Origin: Candidatus Rokuibacteriota bacterium
Lineage (GTDB): Bacteria; Methylomirabilota; Methylomirabilia; Rokubacteriales; CSP1-6
Assembly: GCA_016184125.1 (NCBI GenBank)
Contig: JACPDG010000040.1
Location: forward strand, 1-64,000
DNA: 64,000 nt
Direction of reading: 5' to 3'
Shown: in pieces, positions 6,924 to 17,300 of the stretch
Layout of the letters: each line of letters begins with the position of its first letter
Numbering within the stretch: position 1 is the first letter of the stretch
Made by a program: the position numbers and the translations under genes
The notes under the pieces: generated by a model
Database searches by the model: none
The model's input: the letters and a program-made list of their open reading frames with translations, nothing else
What the model was told of the DNA's origin: nothing

Positions 6924-9092
6924 TCACCGGGATGTGTCTCCGGTGTACGACCCGGCGCGCTCGGTGCCCTGCGTGAGCCCCTCCTCGACCGCGTCCAGGA
7001 GATCGTCGGCCGTCATGCGGAGCGACGCCTCGTCCGGTGCGGCGTCGCCAGCCGCCGCGATCACCCGGCGGACCGCGGCCAGAGCAGCCCGCTGGCAGGC
7101 CCCGGCGATGTCAGCGCCCGTCATGCCCACGCTCCGGGCGGCCAGAACTTCGATGTCGACCCTGGCGTCCAACGGCTTGCCCCGGAGGTGGACCGCGAAG
7201 ATCTCCGACCGCGCCTGTCGGTCGGGCGGAGGGATGTCGATGACGGTGTCGAACCGGCCGGGGCGGAGAACGGCGGGATCGAGCATGTCGGGGCGGTTGG
7301 TGGCCCCGAGCACCAGAACGCCCTTCAGTTCCTCCACGCCGTCCAGCTCGGCGAGGAACTGGGCGAGCACGCGCTCCGCGACGTGCGCATCCGAGCCTCC
7401 CGCCCCTCGGACGGGAATCAGCGCATCGACCTCGTCGAAGAAGGCGATGCATGGCGCCGCCTGGCGGGCCTTCTTGAAGGTCTCGCGAACGGCGCGTTCC
7501 GACTCCCCCACGTACTTGGACAGCAGCGAAGGCCCCTTCACCGAGATGAAGTTCACCCGGCTCTCGTTCGCGATCGCCTTGGCCGCGAGGGTCTTCCCGC
7601 AGCCCGGCGGGCCGGTGAGGAGGATCCCCTTGGGAGGCTTGACGGCGGCTCGGGCGAACAGGCGCGGGTACTTGAGCGGCCACTCGACCGCTTCTTCGAG
7701 CCGCGCCCTGACCGCGGCAAGCCCCCCGACGTCCCGCCACCCGACATCGGAGACCTCCACAAACACCTCCCGGATCGCCGAGGGTTCGACCTCCCGGAGC
7801 GCCGAAAGGAAGTGGTCCATACGGACCTCGAGCTTGGCGAGCTGCTCCCACGGGAGGTGATCGAGAGAGAAATCGACGGCGGCCAGGATCTGGCGGAGAC
7901 ACATCATCGCGGCCTCGCGGCACAGGGCCTCGAGGTCCGCCCCCACGAATCCGTGGGTGATCTCGGCGAGATGCGCCAGGTCCACGTCGGGAGCCAGCGG
8001 CATCCCGCGGCTGTAGATCTCCAGGATCTCCTGCCGCCCGTTGCGGTCCGGGATCGGGATGGTGATCTCGCGGTCGAAACGGCCCGGCCGGCGCAGCGCC
8101 GGGTCGATGGCGTTGGGAATGTTGGTCGCGGCGATGACGACGACGTTCTGCCGCTTCGTGAGGCCGTCCATGAGCGCGAGGAGCTGGGCGACGACCCGTT
8201 TCTCGACGTCTCCCACCACGTGCTCGCGCCGCGGAGCGATCGCATCGATCTCGTCGAGGAAGATGATGCTCGGCGCCTGTCGCGTCGCCTCCTCGAAGAT
8301 CTTCCTGAGGTGCGCCTCGGACTCCCCGTAGAACTTGTGGATGATCTCGGGACCGTTCACCGAGAAGAAGTGGGCGTCGCTCTCGTGGGCGATGGCGCGC
8401 GCGATCAGCGTCTTCCCGCAGCCGGGCGGTCCATGGAGGAGCACGCCCTTCGGCGCGTCGATGCCGAGCCGCTCGAACACCTCGGGGTGGCGCAGCGGCA
8501 GCTCGATCATCTCGCGCACCCGCCCGAGCTCGCGCTTGAGGCCCCCGATGTCTTCGTAGGAGAGCGATCGCCGGGCCTCTTCGCCCGTGGTCTTGCCGAT
8601 CACGAGCTGGGTCGAGGGATTGATGACCACGGGCCCCTTGGGCGTCGTGCTCTCGACCCGGAAGTCGGCCCAGCGGCTGCCGAACAGCGTGGCGCGCACG
8701 CGGCTCCCTTCCAGGACCGGGAGACCATCGAGAAGGCTCCCGATGTAACGGAGGTCCCGCTCGGTCGGCGTGACCGTCGTGGGCGTCAGCACCACCCGGT
8801 CGGCGGGCCTGCTCGCGACCTTCCGGACCTGGACGACCTCGTCGAGCGCCGCCCCGGCGTTCTCACGGACGAGCCCGTCGATCTGGATGCGGGACTGGCC
8901 TCGCTGTTCCTTGTAGGCCGGCATCGCCTTCGCCACGGTCGTGCGCTTGCCGATCACCTCCACGATCTCGCCGATGGCCACGCCGAGCCGCTGGAGATCC
9001 TCCGGGTCCATGCGTGCGAGCGCGCGCCCCATGTCCTTGCCGAGCGCCTCGGTCACGCGGAGCTTCAGCGCCGGCGCCCGGTCACCTGACAC
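6924..9092 (-). CDS. Cdc48/p97/VAT-type double AAA+ ATPase
   Basis: The 722-residue protein has an N-terminal substrate-recruiting domain (residues 1-170) and two AAA modules with Walker A GPPGCGKT at about 221-228 and 494-501. Walker B is IIFLDEIDA in the first module and IAFFDEVDA in the second, each followed by the second-region-of-homology arginines (RRPGRFD, LRPGRFD). This is the segregase family that unfolds proteins or takes complexes apart. Such ATPases are known from some gas-vesicle clusters. The GTG start lies 11 bp inside the upstream GvpH gene. It ends at a TGA that is in frame with the following Hsp20-like ORF. Confidence 0.92.
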   Translation of the reverse strand: MSGDRAPALKLRVTEALGKDMGRALARMDPEDLQRLGVAIGEIVEVIGKRTTVAKAMPAYKEQRGQSRIQIDGLVRENAGAALDEVVQVRKVASRPADRVVLTPTTVTPTERDLRYIGSLLDGLPVLEGSRVRATLFGSRWADFRVESTTPKGPVVINPSTQLVIGKTTGEEARRSLSYEDIGGLKRELGRVREMIELPLRHPEVFERLGIDAPKGVLLHGPPGCGKTLIARAIAHESDAHFFSVNGPEIIHKFYGESEAHLRKIFEEATRQAPSIIFLDEIDAIAPRREHVVGDVEKRVVAQLLALMDGLTKRQNVVVIAATNIPNAIDPALRRPGRFDREITIPIPDRNGRQEILEIYSRGMPLAPDVDLAHLAEITHGFVGADLEALCREAAMMCLRQILAAVDFSLDHLPWEQLAKLEVRMDHFLSALREVEPSAIREVFVEVSDVGWRDVGGLAAVRARLEEAVEWPLKYPRLFARAAVKPPKGILLTGPPGCGKTLAAKAIANESRVNFISVKGPSLLSKYVGESERAVRETFKKARQAAPCIAFFDEVDALIPVRGAGGSDAHVAERVLAQFLAELDGVEELKGVLVLGATNRPDMLDPAVLRPGRFDTVIDIPPPDRQARSEIFAVHLRGKPLDARVDIEVLAARSVGMTGADIAGACQRAALAAVRRVIAAAGDAAPDEASLRMTADDLLDAVEEGLTQGTERAGSYTGDTSR

Positions 9093-9609
9093 ACCGGATC
9101 TCCACGACGCCGTTGGTGCACGACACCTGCATCTTCTCCCGCGGGAAGCTTCCCGGGAGGAGAACCTCTTTCCGGTACTTCTTGTCGCCGCGCTCGGCGC
9201 TGATCGTCAGGACGTCGTCCTCGACCTCGACGCGTACGTCCTCGGCGGCGATCCCGGGCATCTCGGCCACCACGAGCGTGTGGTCCGACTCCTCGAAGAC
9301 GTCGACCGGCGGCTCTCGCACCTCCTGGACGACTGACCGGCCGGACTCGTCATCGCGGCGGATGTTGCCGAACGGCTCGACCTTCGCGCCCTCGCCACCG
9401 AGCCCCACCTTGACCGTGAAGCCGTAGATCCCTCGGATCTCGCGCCCGGGCTCACCGCCTCGAAGCTCGCCACTCCGCGCGAGCTTGCCGCCCGCCTCAG
9501 CCAGCTCGGTCAGTTGTTCCACCAGCCCCCCGAGCCCGCGGAGGATTCCTCCGAGGCCAACATCAACGTCCGTGTCGGAGCGCCGGCCCGTGTCCTTGCG
9601 CTTGACCAT
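9082..9609 (-). CDS. gvpH: GvpH-type Hsp20 gas-vesicle protein
   Basis: This protein of about 175 residues has a Gly-rich N-terminus ([16 protein letters not shown], then [10 protein letters not shown]) typical of GvpH, followed by an alpha-crystallin domain ([33 protein letters not shown]). GvpH is thought to stabilise gas-vesicle components. The ATG at 9609 is chosen because GGAGG lies 8 nt upstream. It overlaps the end of the broken sigma54 regulator by 47 bp and the Cdc48-like gene by 11 bp, so it is embedded in one operon. Confidence 0.85.
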   Translation of the reverse strand: MVKRKDTGRRSDTDVDVGLGGILRGLGGLVEQLTELAEAGGKLARSGELRGGEPGREIRGIYGFTVKVGLGGEGAKVEPFGNIRRDDESGRSVVQEVREPPVDVFEESDHTLVVAEMPGIAAEDVRVEVEDDVLTISAERGDKKYRKEVLLPGSFPREKMQVSCTNGVVEIRCVR

Positions 9610-10989
9610 GGCGGTCGCCTCCCTGACTCGCGATGCCATACTCCTTGAGCTTCGTCTGAATCGTCTTGTAGTCGATCTGCAGACAGCGCGCTGCCTTCGC
9701 TTTGTTCCCCCCGGACCTCTGGAGCGCTTCCGTCAGGGCTGCGCGCTCGATCGCCTCCGCGGCCCGGCGCACCAGCTCTCTCAGCGGGAGCGCGTTCGCC
9801 GGCGCGCGGGCCAGCACGGGACTCTCGAGCGGCACCGACGTCCGCGACAGCGCCAGGTGCGCTGCTTCGATCGTCTCGTCGGCGATCAGGACGGCCCGGC
9901 GGATCGTACTCCGCAGCTCGCGGACGTTGCCCGGCCAGTCGTGGCCGAGGAGCCGTTCGACCGCGGCCTCGGAGAAGCCCTTGATCGCCTTGCCGAGCTC
10001 GTGGTTGGTAAGATCGAGGAAGCGCTTGGCGAGGAAGATGAGGTCCTGCTTGCGCTCGCGGAGCGCCGGGATCGTGATGGTGAACTCGTTGACCCGAAAG
10101 AACAGGTCCTGGCGGAAGGTGCCCGTCGCCACCGCGGTCTCGACATCGCGGTTCGTCGCCGACACGAGGCGGATATCGACCGCCGACGGCTTCGTGCCGC
10201 CTACCCGCGTCACACGCCGCTCCTGGAGCGCGCGCAGGAGCTTGGCCTGGCTTCCCGGCGGCATGTTCGTGATCTCGTCCAGGAACACGGTCCCGCCGGA
10301 AGCGACCTCGAACTTCCCCGGCTTCTGTCGCTCCGCGCCCGTGAACGCTCCCTTTTCGTGGCCGAAGAGCTCGCTCTCGAAGAGGCTACCGCGACGAACG
10401 GGCCGGACGCTCGGGGGCTGGCCTGGTGGATCGCGCGAGCCACGAGCTCTTTGCCCGTTCCCGTCTCGCCGGCGAGCAGGACAGCGAAGTTGGACCGAGC
10501 GACCCGAGCCACGTCGCCGCTGATCCGCGCGATCACGTCGCTCGGTCCCATCACGTCCCGGAGCGAGTCGCTCTCCCGAACGCGATCGGTCAAGACCTGG
10601 ATGGTCTGCCGAAGCCGCCGCTCGGTCATGGCCCGATGGAGTGAACGGATCAGATCGACATGCTCGACCGGTTTCTCCAGGTAGTCATGGGCCCCGGCGC
10701 GCAGAGCCTCGACCGCTTCCCTGACGAAGCCGTGCGCGGTGACGATCACGATGGGCAGCGTCGTGTCCAGTGCTTTCGCTCGCCGGAGGACCTCCATACC
10801 GTCGAGGCCGGGCATCCTGATGTCCAGCAGCACCACGTCGGGAGACTGCCGCCGGATGATCGCCAGCGCGGTCTCCCCGTCGGGCGCCACGAGAGGCTCG
10901 AATCCCTCTGTCTGCACCAAGCGGGAGAAGACCTCGAGAATTCCCTCCTCGTCGTCGACGATCAGGATCCTGCCCGCCGGCGAGGTCAC
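9563..10989 (-). pseudogene. Sigma54-dependent NtrC-type response regulator, frameshifted
   Basis: The two halves together make an NtrC-type activator: receiver ([19 protein letters not shown]), sigma54 AAA+ domain ([30 protein letters not shown]) and a C-terminal Fis-type HTH ([17 protein letters not shown]). They are in different frames. The first frame is good to GPFVAV; the second resumes at [13 protein letters not shown] near 10387. Compared with the family, about seven residues (usually N/D-C-G-x-L-P-E) are absent, consistent with a 22-nt deletion. The GTG start at 10989 follows GGAGG. As read it cannot give a full activator; a sequencing or assembly error is possible. Confidence 0.82.
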
Positions 10990-11639
10990 CTCGGTTCCCT
11001 CCGCGGACGTTCCGGCCGGCGAATCGGATGACTCACGCGAATGTCTCTCGCGAGGCAGCGCTCCGGGGCATGCAGCATCCCGATGAAGAGGAGGCCGATC
11101 TCGCCCGGTCGGAGCGACTCGTTGATGCGTGCGGCGATGTATCGATCGCGTCGAGCGAGCAGCGCCCGGCTCCGCGCTTCCCTCTCCGGCGTGCCGGGAG
11201 CCGCAGCGTCAGAATCTTCGGCCGCGAGCCCCTCTAGGGCGAGCTGGTATTCCTCCACGAGCAGGTCAGGGGACTCGGTTCCCATGAGCACCGCCCCTCG
11301 ACTCATCAACGACAGGAGGAGCTGGTGATTCCGGCTGCCGGCCTGGGCCAGGGTCGTGACGATCTCCACCTCGCGCTCGCATTGCGGCAACCCGTCCTGG
11401 TACAGCCGGACCTTGTCCCACGGCAGCTCCCACCCCTCCACGGTGTCCCGAAGGCCCTGCCACATCTCGTCGATGACGTTCACGTTGCGCTCCCACGCGT
11501 CACGGCCGAGCTTCTTGGCGCTCACGCGCCTCACGGAGTGAGCCATAGCGCCCATGTCGGCTTGGCTGTGGATGATGGGGATGCAGATCACGAGCCGCTC
11601 GTTTCGCGCCGTTCTCGCGCGCGCGCTGCGAGGGCTCAT
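10986..11639 (-). CDS. Conserved-looking protein of unknown function, first gene of the gvp operon
   Basis: The 217-residue soluble protein has features suggesting a real fold: [16 protein letters not shown] near the N-terminus, a [20 protein letters not shown] helix, [10 protein letters not shown], and a C-terminal [15 protein letters not shown] strand. The placing of [11 protein letters not shown] and LLFIGMLH faintly recalls hydrolase or TraB-like folds, but I cannot name a family. The stop overlaps the regulator GTG as GTGA, so it is co-translated with the sigma54 regulator. It is the most upstream gene of the gas-vesicle block. Confidence 0.65.
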   Translation of the reverse strand: MSPRSARARTARNERLVICIPIIHSQADMGAMAHSVRRVSAKKLGRDAWERNVNVIDEMWQGLRDTVEGWELPWDKVRLYQDGLPQCEREVEIVTTLAQAGSRNHQLLLSLMSRGAVLMGTESPDLLVEEYQLALEGLAAEDSDAAAPGTPEREARSRALLARRDRYIAARINESLRPGEIGLLFIGMLHAPERCLARDIRVSHPIRRPERPRREPR

Positions 11640-11954
11640 CGTCGCCGCCCTGGCACTCCCCGGACACTAGGGAGCGCACTCCACGGAGTGGACTCCCCGG
11701 ATCCTGGCACACGTTCCCTTCTCCTCGAACTCGAGATCAGCGCCGCCTCCCTCTCCACCGAACGTGACAGCAACGCGCACGCTGAGAGTTCGAGCAACAA
11801 TCGACCGCTCCGGCGGTCGATTGTTGCTCGAACTGAGACAGACACTCCGCGCTCAGCCGCCGCAGCAAGGCGCATGCCGCGGCGCCTTCCTGTTCACTCG
11901 TTGTCGCCCGCGCCCCGCGCAGGGCGGCGGTGTCGCTTCACCCGGGGTCACGGA
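11640..11954. other. Intergenic spacer between the gvp operon and a hybrid kinase
   Basis: This 315-bp stretch holds no convincing gene. Its main content is the strong hairpin at 11787-11834. The promoter of the gvp operon (minus strand) should lie in the part nearest 11640, but no hexamer pair there is clear enough to call. Confidence 0.6.
11787..11834. terminator. Perfect 22-bp hairpin with TCCG loop, likely terminator
   Basis: Left arm 11787-11808 and right arm 11813-11834 are perfectly complementary over 22 bp, closed by a TCCG tetraloop. It lies 121 nt past the stop of the hybrid kinase (transcribed leftwards) and ahead of the gvp operon. No long U-tract follows. A closely similar hairpin occurs at 58822-58859. 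Confidence 0.65.
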
Positions 11955-14045
11955 TCATTGTTCGCCGGTTTCGGTTCGCGCATGCACAGCCTGCTCGAGC
12001 GTCTCGCGGACCGCGCGGGCGAGCGTCTCGGGGGTGAAGGGTTTTTCGAGCAGCCGAACATCCCCCCGGTCGCTCGCCTCCCGCATCAGCCGACTGTCGC
12101 TGTATCCCGACACGAACATCAGCGTGATGGCTGGCCGGAGCTCCTGGAGCTTGCGACCGAGGACGAGCCCGTTCATCCCCGGCATCACGATGTCGCTCAC
12201 GACGAGGTCGATGGGCTGTCGCCGGTCCCGCGCGATCCGGAGCGCGACCTCGGGATGACCCGCCTCGAGGACCGTGTACCCATAGGCTTCGAGCATCTCG
12301 CGCTCGATCGCCCGCACGTCATCCTCGTCCTCCACGACCAGGATGGTCTCCCGCCCGTGCGGCGAACGTGTCTCCCCAGGTTCGCGGCCGGCAAGCGCGT
12401 CAGGGACAGCCTCGACACGCGGAAAGTAGATCACGAATGCGCTTCCTGCTCCGAGCTGACTCGTCACGCCGATGTAGCCCCCGTGCTGCTTGACGATCCC
12501 GTATGTCGTCGACAGCCCGAGCCCGGTGCCCTTACCCGGCTCCTTGGTGGTGAAGAACGGCTCGAAGAGGTGGTTCAGGACCTCATCCGGCATGCCGTGG
12601 CCGCTGTCCTCGAACGCCACCCGCACGTATTCACCGGCGGCGGAACCGGGGTGGTTCCGGACGAATTCCTCGTCGAGGATCACGTTGGCGGTCCCGATCC
12701 TGATGGTGCCGCCGTCGGGCATGGCGTCTCGGGCATTCACGGCCAGGTTCACGATCACCTGCTCGAACTGCGCGGGGTCGACCTTGACGGTCCAGATCTC
12801 CTCCGCGAGCTCGGTCGTGATCTTGATGTCCTCTCCGATCAGGCGCAGCAGGAGCCGGAGCAGCGCCTGCAGGACGGTGTTGAGGTTCAGGAAACGCGGG
12901 TCGAGGAGCTGCTGCCGGGAGAACGCCAGGAGTTTGCGGGCGAGTGCCGCGGCCCGCTGGGCGCTCGTGTCGATCAGGGCGATGTCCCGGCAATTCGGAT
13001 CCGCCGCGGGGAGGCGGTAGAGCACGAGCTGACTCCGTCCCCGGATGATGGTCAGGAGATTGGTGAAGTCGTGGGCGATGCCGCCGGCGAGCCGCCCCAC
13101 CGTCTCGATCCGCTGCGCCTGGTAGAACCGAGTCTCGATGCGCCGCAGCTCCGTGATGTCCTCGACCGCGCCGTCGTACCAGAGCGCCTGTCCTTCGTCG
13201 TCGCAGAGCACGCGGGCGCTGACCCGTGCCCAGATGATCGAGCCGTCGCACCGGCGCAGCGGCGCCTCGAATCCTCGCACGATCTTCTCCTGTGCCAAAC
13301 GCCCCACGAACTGATCGCGATCCATGGCGTTCATGCAGAAGCTGGACGGGGATGCGGCGAGCAGTGCGTCTCGGTCGTCGTAGCCCAGCATTTCGATGAG
13401 CGCCGTGTTGACGTCCGTCAGCACCCCGAACGGTGTCGCGCGAAATAACCCGATCGGGACACCATCGAAAAGCATCCGGTACTGGCGCTCAGCCGCCTCG
13501 GCCTCGGCCCGAGCTCTGCGGTCCTCGGCGAATACCGCGGCATTCCGCAAGGCGATGGCGGCATGATCGGCCAGCAGGCCGAGGACCTCGCGCTCTTCGC
13601 CGGGGAATTCCACCGGCTCGTCGAAGAGGAGGATCAGCACGCCCATGACGTGGCCGTCGGAGGCGAGCGGGAGCGCGGCGCACCCATGCAGGCCAGCCGT
13701 GCGAACGAGCTGCGACGCGATCCAGTCGGCCTCCTTCTGCACGTCCCGGACATACGCGGGCTCGCCGGACATGAAGACACGACCGCCAATACCTTCGCCG
13801 TATCCGAGCGTGACGCGCTCGTCGGCGGCTGCGATGTCTCGCGCGGTGTGGGTGGCGCCCGCTCGAAGGACCCTTGCGTCCGGATCGTCGAGCCAGACTC
13901 GAGTCACGGCGGCGCCGAGCAAGTCCGTCCCCGCTCGAGCGATGGACGCGAGCGCTGCTTCCGGCGTGCGCGACGAGGCGATACTCCTGGTGACGGCACC
14001 GAGGATCGAGAGCCGCCGCGCTCGTTGCTCATCCGCCGGAATCAT
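11955..14045 (-). CDS. Hybrid histidine kinase: GAF-PAS-HisKA-HATPase-receiver
   Basis: The 696-residue protein has an N-terminal GAF domain (about 15-170), a PAS domain (about 188-310), a HisKA domain with GGIAHDFTNLL, an HATPase domain (FFTTKEPGKGTGLGLSTTYG) and a C-terminal receiver (about 575-690) with phospho-acceptor Asp in LVVSDIVMPGMNG. No membrane segments are seen. The GAF domain contains paired cysteines and bulky residues but no diagnostic ligand motif. A GAGGAAGGGGG stretch precedes the ATG. It may feed phosphate to the gvp-locus regulators, though a strong hairpin separates the two units. Confidence 0.9.
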   Translation of the reverse strand: MIPADEQRARRLSILGAVTRSIASSRTPEAALASIARAGTDLLGAAVTRVWLDDPDARVLRAGATHTARDIAAADERVTLGYGEGIGGRVFMSGEPAYVRDVQKEADWIASQLVRTAGLHGCAALPLASDGHVMGVLILLFDEPVEFPGEEREVLGLLADHAAIALRNAAVFAEDRRARAEAEAAERQYRMLFDGVPIGLFRATPFGVLTDVNTALIEMLGYDDRDALLAASPSSFCMNAMDRDQFVGRLAQEKIVRGFEAPLRRCDGSIIWARVSARVLCDDEGQALWYDGAVEDITELRRIETRFYQAQRIETVGRLAGGIAHDFTNLLTIIRGRSQLVLYRLPAADPNCRDIALIDTSAQRAAALARKLLAFSRQQLLDPRFLNLNTVLQALLRLLLRLIGEDIKITTELAEEIWTVKVDPAQFEQVIVNLAVNARDAMPDGGTIRIGTANVILDEEFVRNHPGSAAGEYVRVAFEDSGHGMPDEVLNHLFEPFFTTKEPGKGTGLGLSTTYGIVKQHGGYIGVTSQLGAGSAFVIYFPRVEAVPDALAGREPGETRSPHGRETILVVEDEDDVRAIEREMLEAYGYTVLEAGHPEVALRIARDRRQPIDLVVSDIVMPGMNGLVLGRKLQELRPAITLMFVSGYSDSRLMREASDRGDVRLLEKPFTPETLARAVRETLEQAVHARTETGEQ

Positions 14046-14306
14046 TCGCCCCCTTCCTCACCCAGAGCCATGCCCTCTTCCCGGGAGCGGCCACCGGGCT
14101 TCGGAAGCCGCGGAGACAGACCTTCCACGCAGGCGGCGCACACCGATATCGGGCCAGACGAACGCACAGGTCGCCGAAGGGTCGGCGACGGTCACGAAGC
14201 TCCCGGACGACAGATATCCTCCCGGGCGCGGGCGGGTTCGAGGATGACGCAGTCCTGAACGAATCGTCAAAGGAATTCGTCGCGCTCGACCTCGGCCGCA
14301 GTCAGC

Positions 14307-17300
14307 TCAGAACCCGAGCTTTCGCGCCTCCTCCCTGAACCGCTGGACGCCACGGAGCTTCACGTCCTCGTAGCCCCGGACGAGATCCGGCAGGCCGGCC
14401 AGCTTGACGGCGCGCTCGTGGGTCTCAGGTGAGAGCGTCGCCACCGCACGCTCGACGAGCCCGCGGTACTCGGCGATCAGCGCGCGCTCGACGCGGCGGA
14501 CGGCCGCGTGGCCGAACGGGTCGAGCGGCGTGCCGCGCAGACGGCGCCAGCGGACGAGCAGGCCGAACAGCGGCTCGATCCAGCGGCCGGCCGCGACCTT
14601 CCGCCGGACGCCGAGCGCGCGGAGCAGCGGCGGGCGCAGGTGGTAGCGGAGCTCGACACCATCGGGGTACTCGCGCTCCAGCGTTCGGGCGGGATTGGCC
14701 GCCAGGTGAAGCCGCGCGACCTCGTACTCGTCCTTGTACGCCATGAGCTTGAACAGGGAGCGGGCGACCGCCTCGGCGAGGCGCGTCTGACCGGGCACGG
14801 CTGCATGCTCCGCGGCCGCCACGCGCGCCACGACCTCCGTGTACTCGCGCGCATACCCGAGGTCCTGATAGGCCTCGATCTCCGGCACGCGCGACTCGAG
14901 CAGGCGCCTGAGCTGTCCGGTGGCGCCGGATGCGTCGACCAGGCGGCGCGCGCCCTCGCTGATCGCGACCCCCGATCCGAGTGACACGGCGCCGAGGCGC
15001 GGGCGGGCGAGCGTCGCGGTCCAAGCCGGGTCCGCGACGGCACGGCGGCCGGCGCGGAACGCTTCCGTGTTGGCGTCGACGGAGACACCGTTGAGCGCGA
15101 TGGCGGCCTCGATCGACGCGGCGGACACGGGGATCGCGCCGGCCTGGTACGCGGCGCCGAGCACGATCGGGTTGGCCATCATGTGGTTGTCGAAGAGCGC
15201 CTCGGCGAGAGCCACGGCATCGAGGAAGACGTTGTCATCCTTGCGGGTCACGCGGTTGATCGTCGCGACGAGGCCGCCCGGATCGGGAAATCGAACGTCG
15301 GGCGACGACACCATCGCGCCCGTCGGGATCTCGGTCGTCGAGACGACGGCCACGGTGCGTTCGGGTCGCGCGCGGTCCAGGTTCGTGGGAGCCGTCGCGA
15401 CGAGGATGTCGAAGCCGAGATAGCAGTCGGCGCCGCCGATGCCGACCTTGCTCCCGAAGTCGGGTGGGGCGTCGGAGATCTTGAGGTGCGAGACGACGGG
15501 GCCGCCCTTCTGGCTGAGGCCGGTCTGGTCCAGGCCGCGCACGTGGCGCCCGTCGAGGAGCGCCGCGGTGCCCAGGATCTGGTTGGCGGTGACGACGCCG
15601 GTGCCGCCGATCCCCGTCATGACGAGGTGAGCGTCGCGCGGCACGCGGAGCGTGGGCTCCGGCAGCTCCACGCCGTCGGGGACCGAGCGTCGGCCCGGGA
15701 AGGCGCGGCGCCCCCGCGGCGTGAACGTCACGAAGGACGGACAGTCGCCCGCGAGGCACGAGTAATCCTTGTTGCACGACGACTGGTGGATCTGGGTCTT
15801 GCGTCCGAGCTCCGTGTCGACGGGCTGCACGGACATGCAGTTCGACTTCACACCGCAGTCGCCGCACCCCTCGCACACGGCCTCGTTGATCAGCACGCGA
15901 CGGTCGGGATCGGCGAGGCGACCGCGCTTGCGCAGCCGCCGCTTCTCCGCGGCGCAGTGCTGGTCGTACACGAGCACCGTGACGCCGGGCGTGTCGCGCA
16001 GCACGCGCTGCGCCTCGTCCAGGCGATCGCGGTGCCAGACGTCGACACCCGGCGCCCAGCGCGCGCGCTTCGCGTACTTGTCCGGCTCGTCGGCGACGAC
16101 GAGGACGCGCGCGACGCCCTCGGCCTGCAGCAGGCGCGTGAGGTCCGGCACCGTGAGGGCGCCCGCGGCGTTCTGACCGCCGGTCATGGCGACCGTGCCG
16201 TTGTAGAGGATCTTGAACGTGATGTTGACGCGCGCTGTGGCGGCCTGGCGGATGGCGAGCGACCCCGAGTGGCAGAACGTGCCGTCGCCGAGGTTCTGGA
16301 AGAAGTGGGTGACCTCCGTGAACGGCGCGGCGCCGACCCAGTGCACGCCCTCGCCGCCCATCTGCGTGAGGCTCACGGTCCGCCGGTCCATCGTCATGGC
16401 CATGGAATGGCAGCCGATGCCGCCGCCCGCGAGCGAGCCCTCGGGCACCACGGTGGAGCGGTTGTGCGGGCAGCCCGAGCAGAAGTAGGACTGCCGCGCG
16501 AGCGTGACCGGCGCCGGGCGCTCGCGGAGCGCCTCGAGCAGCGCCGCGTGCGCGGTGATCGACGGCGGCGAGATCCGCCGCTCGAGCCGGCGCGCCAGGA
16601 TGAGCGCGATCCGGTCGGCGTCCAGCTCGCCGTCCGCCGGCACGAGGACGTCGCCGCGCTCGTCGCGCTTGCCGATCACGCGCGGATGAACGGCCTCGTC
16701 GATGAGGACGTCGCGCATCTGCATCTCGACGAAGCTTCGCTTCTCCTCGATGACGAGCAGCTCCTCGAGCCCGCGCGCGAACTCGCGGACGAGGCCGGGC
16801 GGGAGCGGGAACAGCATACGCAGGTGCAGGAGCCGGATCCCGTGGCGGCGGAGCGCCGCGTCGTCGAGCCCGAGCGCCCGGAGCGCCTCGCGCAGGTCGT
16901 AGTAGGTCTTGCCGGCGGCGGTGACGCCGAGCCACGCGCCGGGCGTGTCGACCGAGATCTCGTTGACGTGGTTCGCCGCCGCGAACGCCTTCGCCGCCTC
17001 GATCCGGCCGTAGAAGAGCTCGCGCTCCATCTGGAGGCCCCACGGCGGGAACTTCACCATGCCGTGCGTCGCTCGCCACGGCTTGCCGTCGTACTCGAAG
17101 CCGGGATCGACGATCGAGATCCTCTCCGGCGCGACCTCCGCCGTCCCGACCTCGTCCGACACGTTCGTCACGATCTTGAACGCCACCCAGCACCCGGAGT
17201 AGCGCGACAGCTCGAAGCCGAGCCGGCCGAGGTCGAGGACCTCCTGCACGTTGCCGGGGAACAGCACCGGGAACATCAGGTCGTAGAAGGCGAGCTCGGA

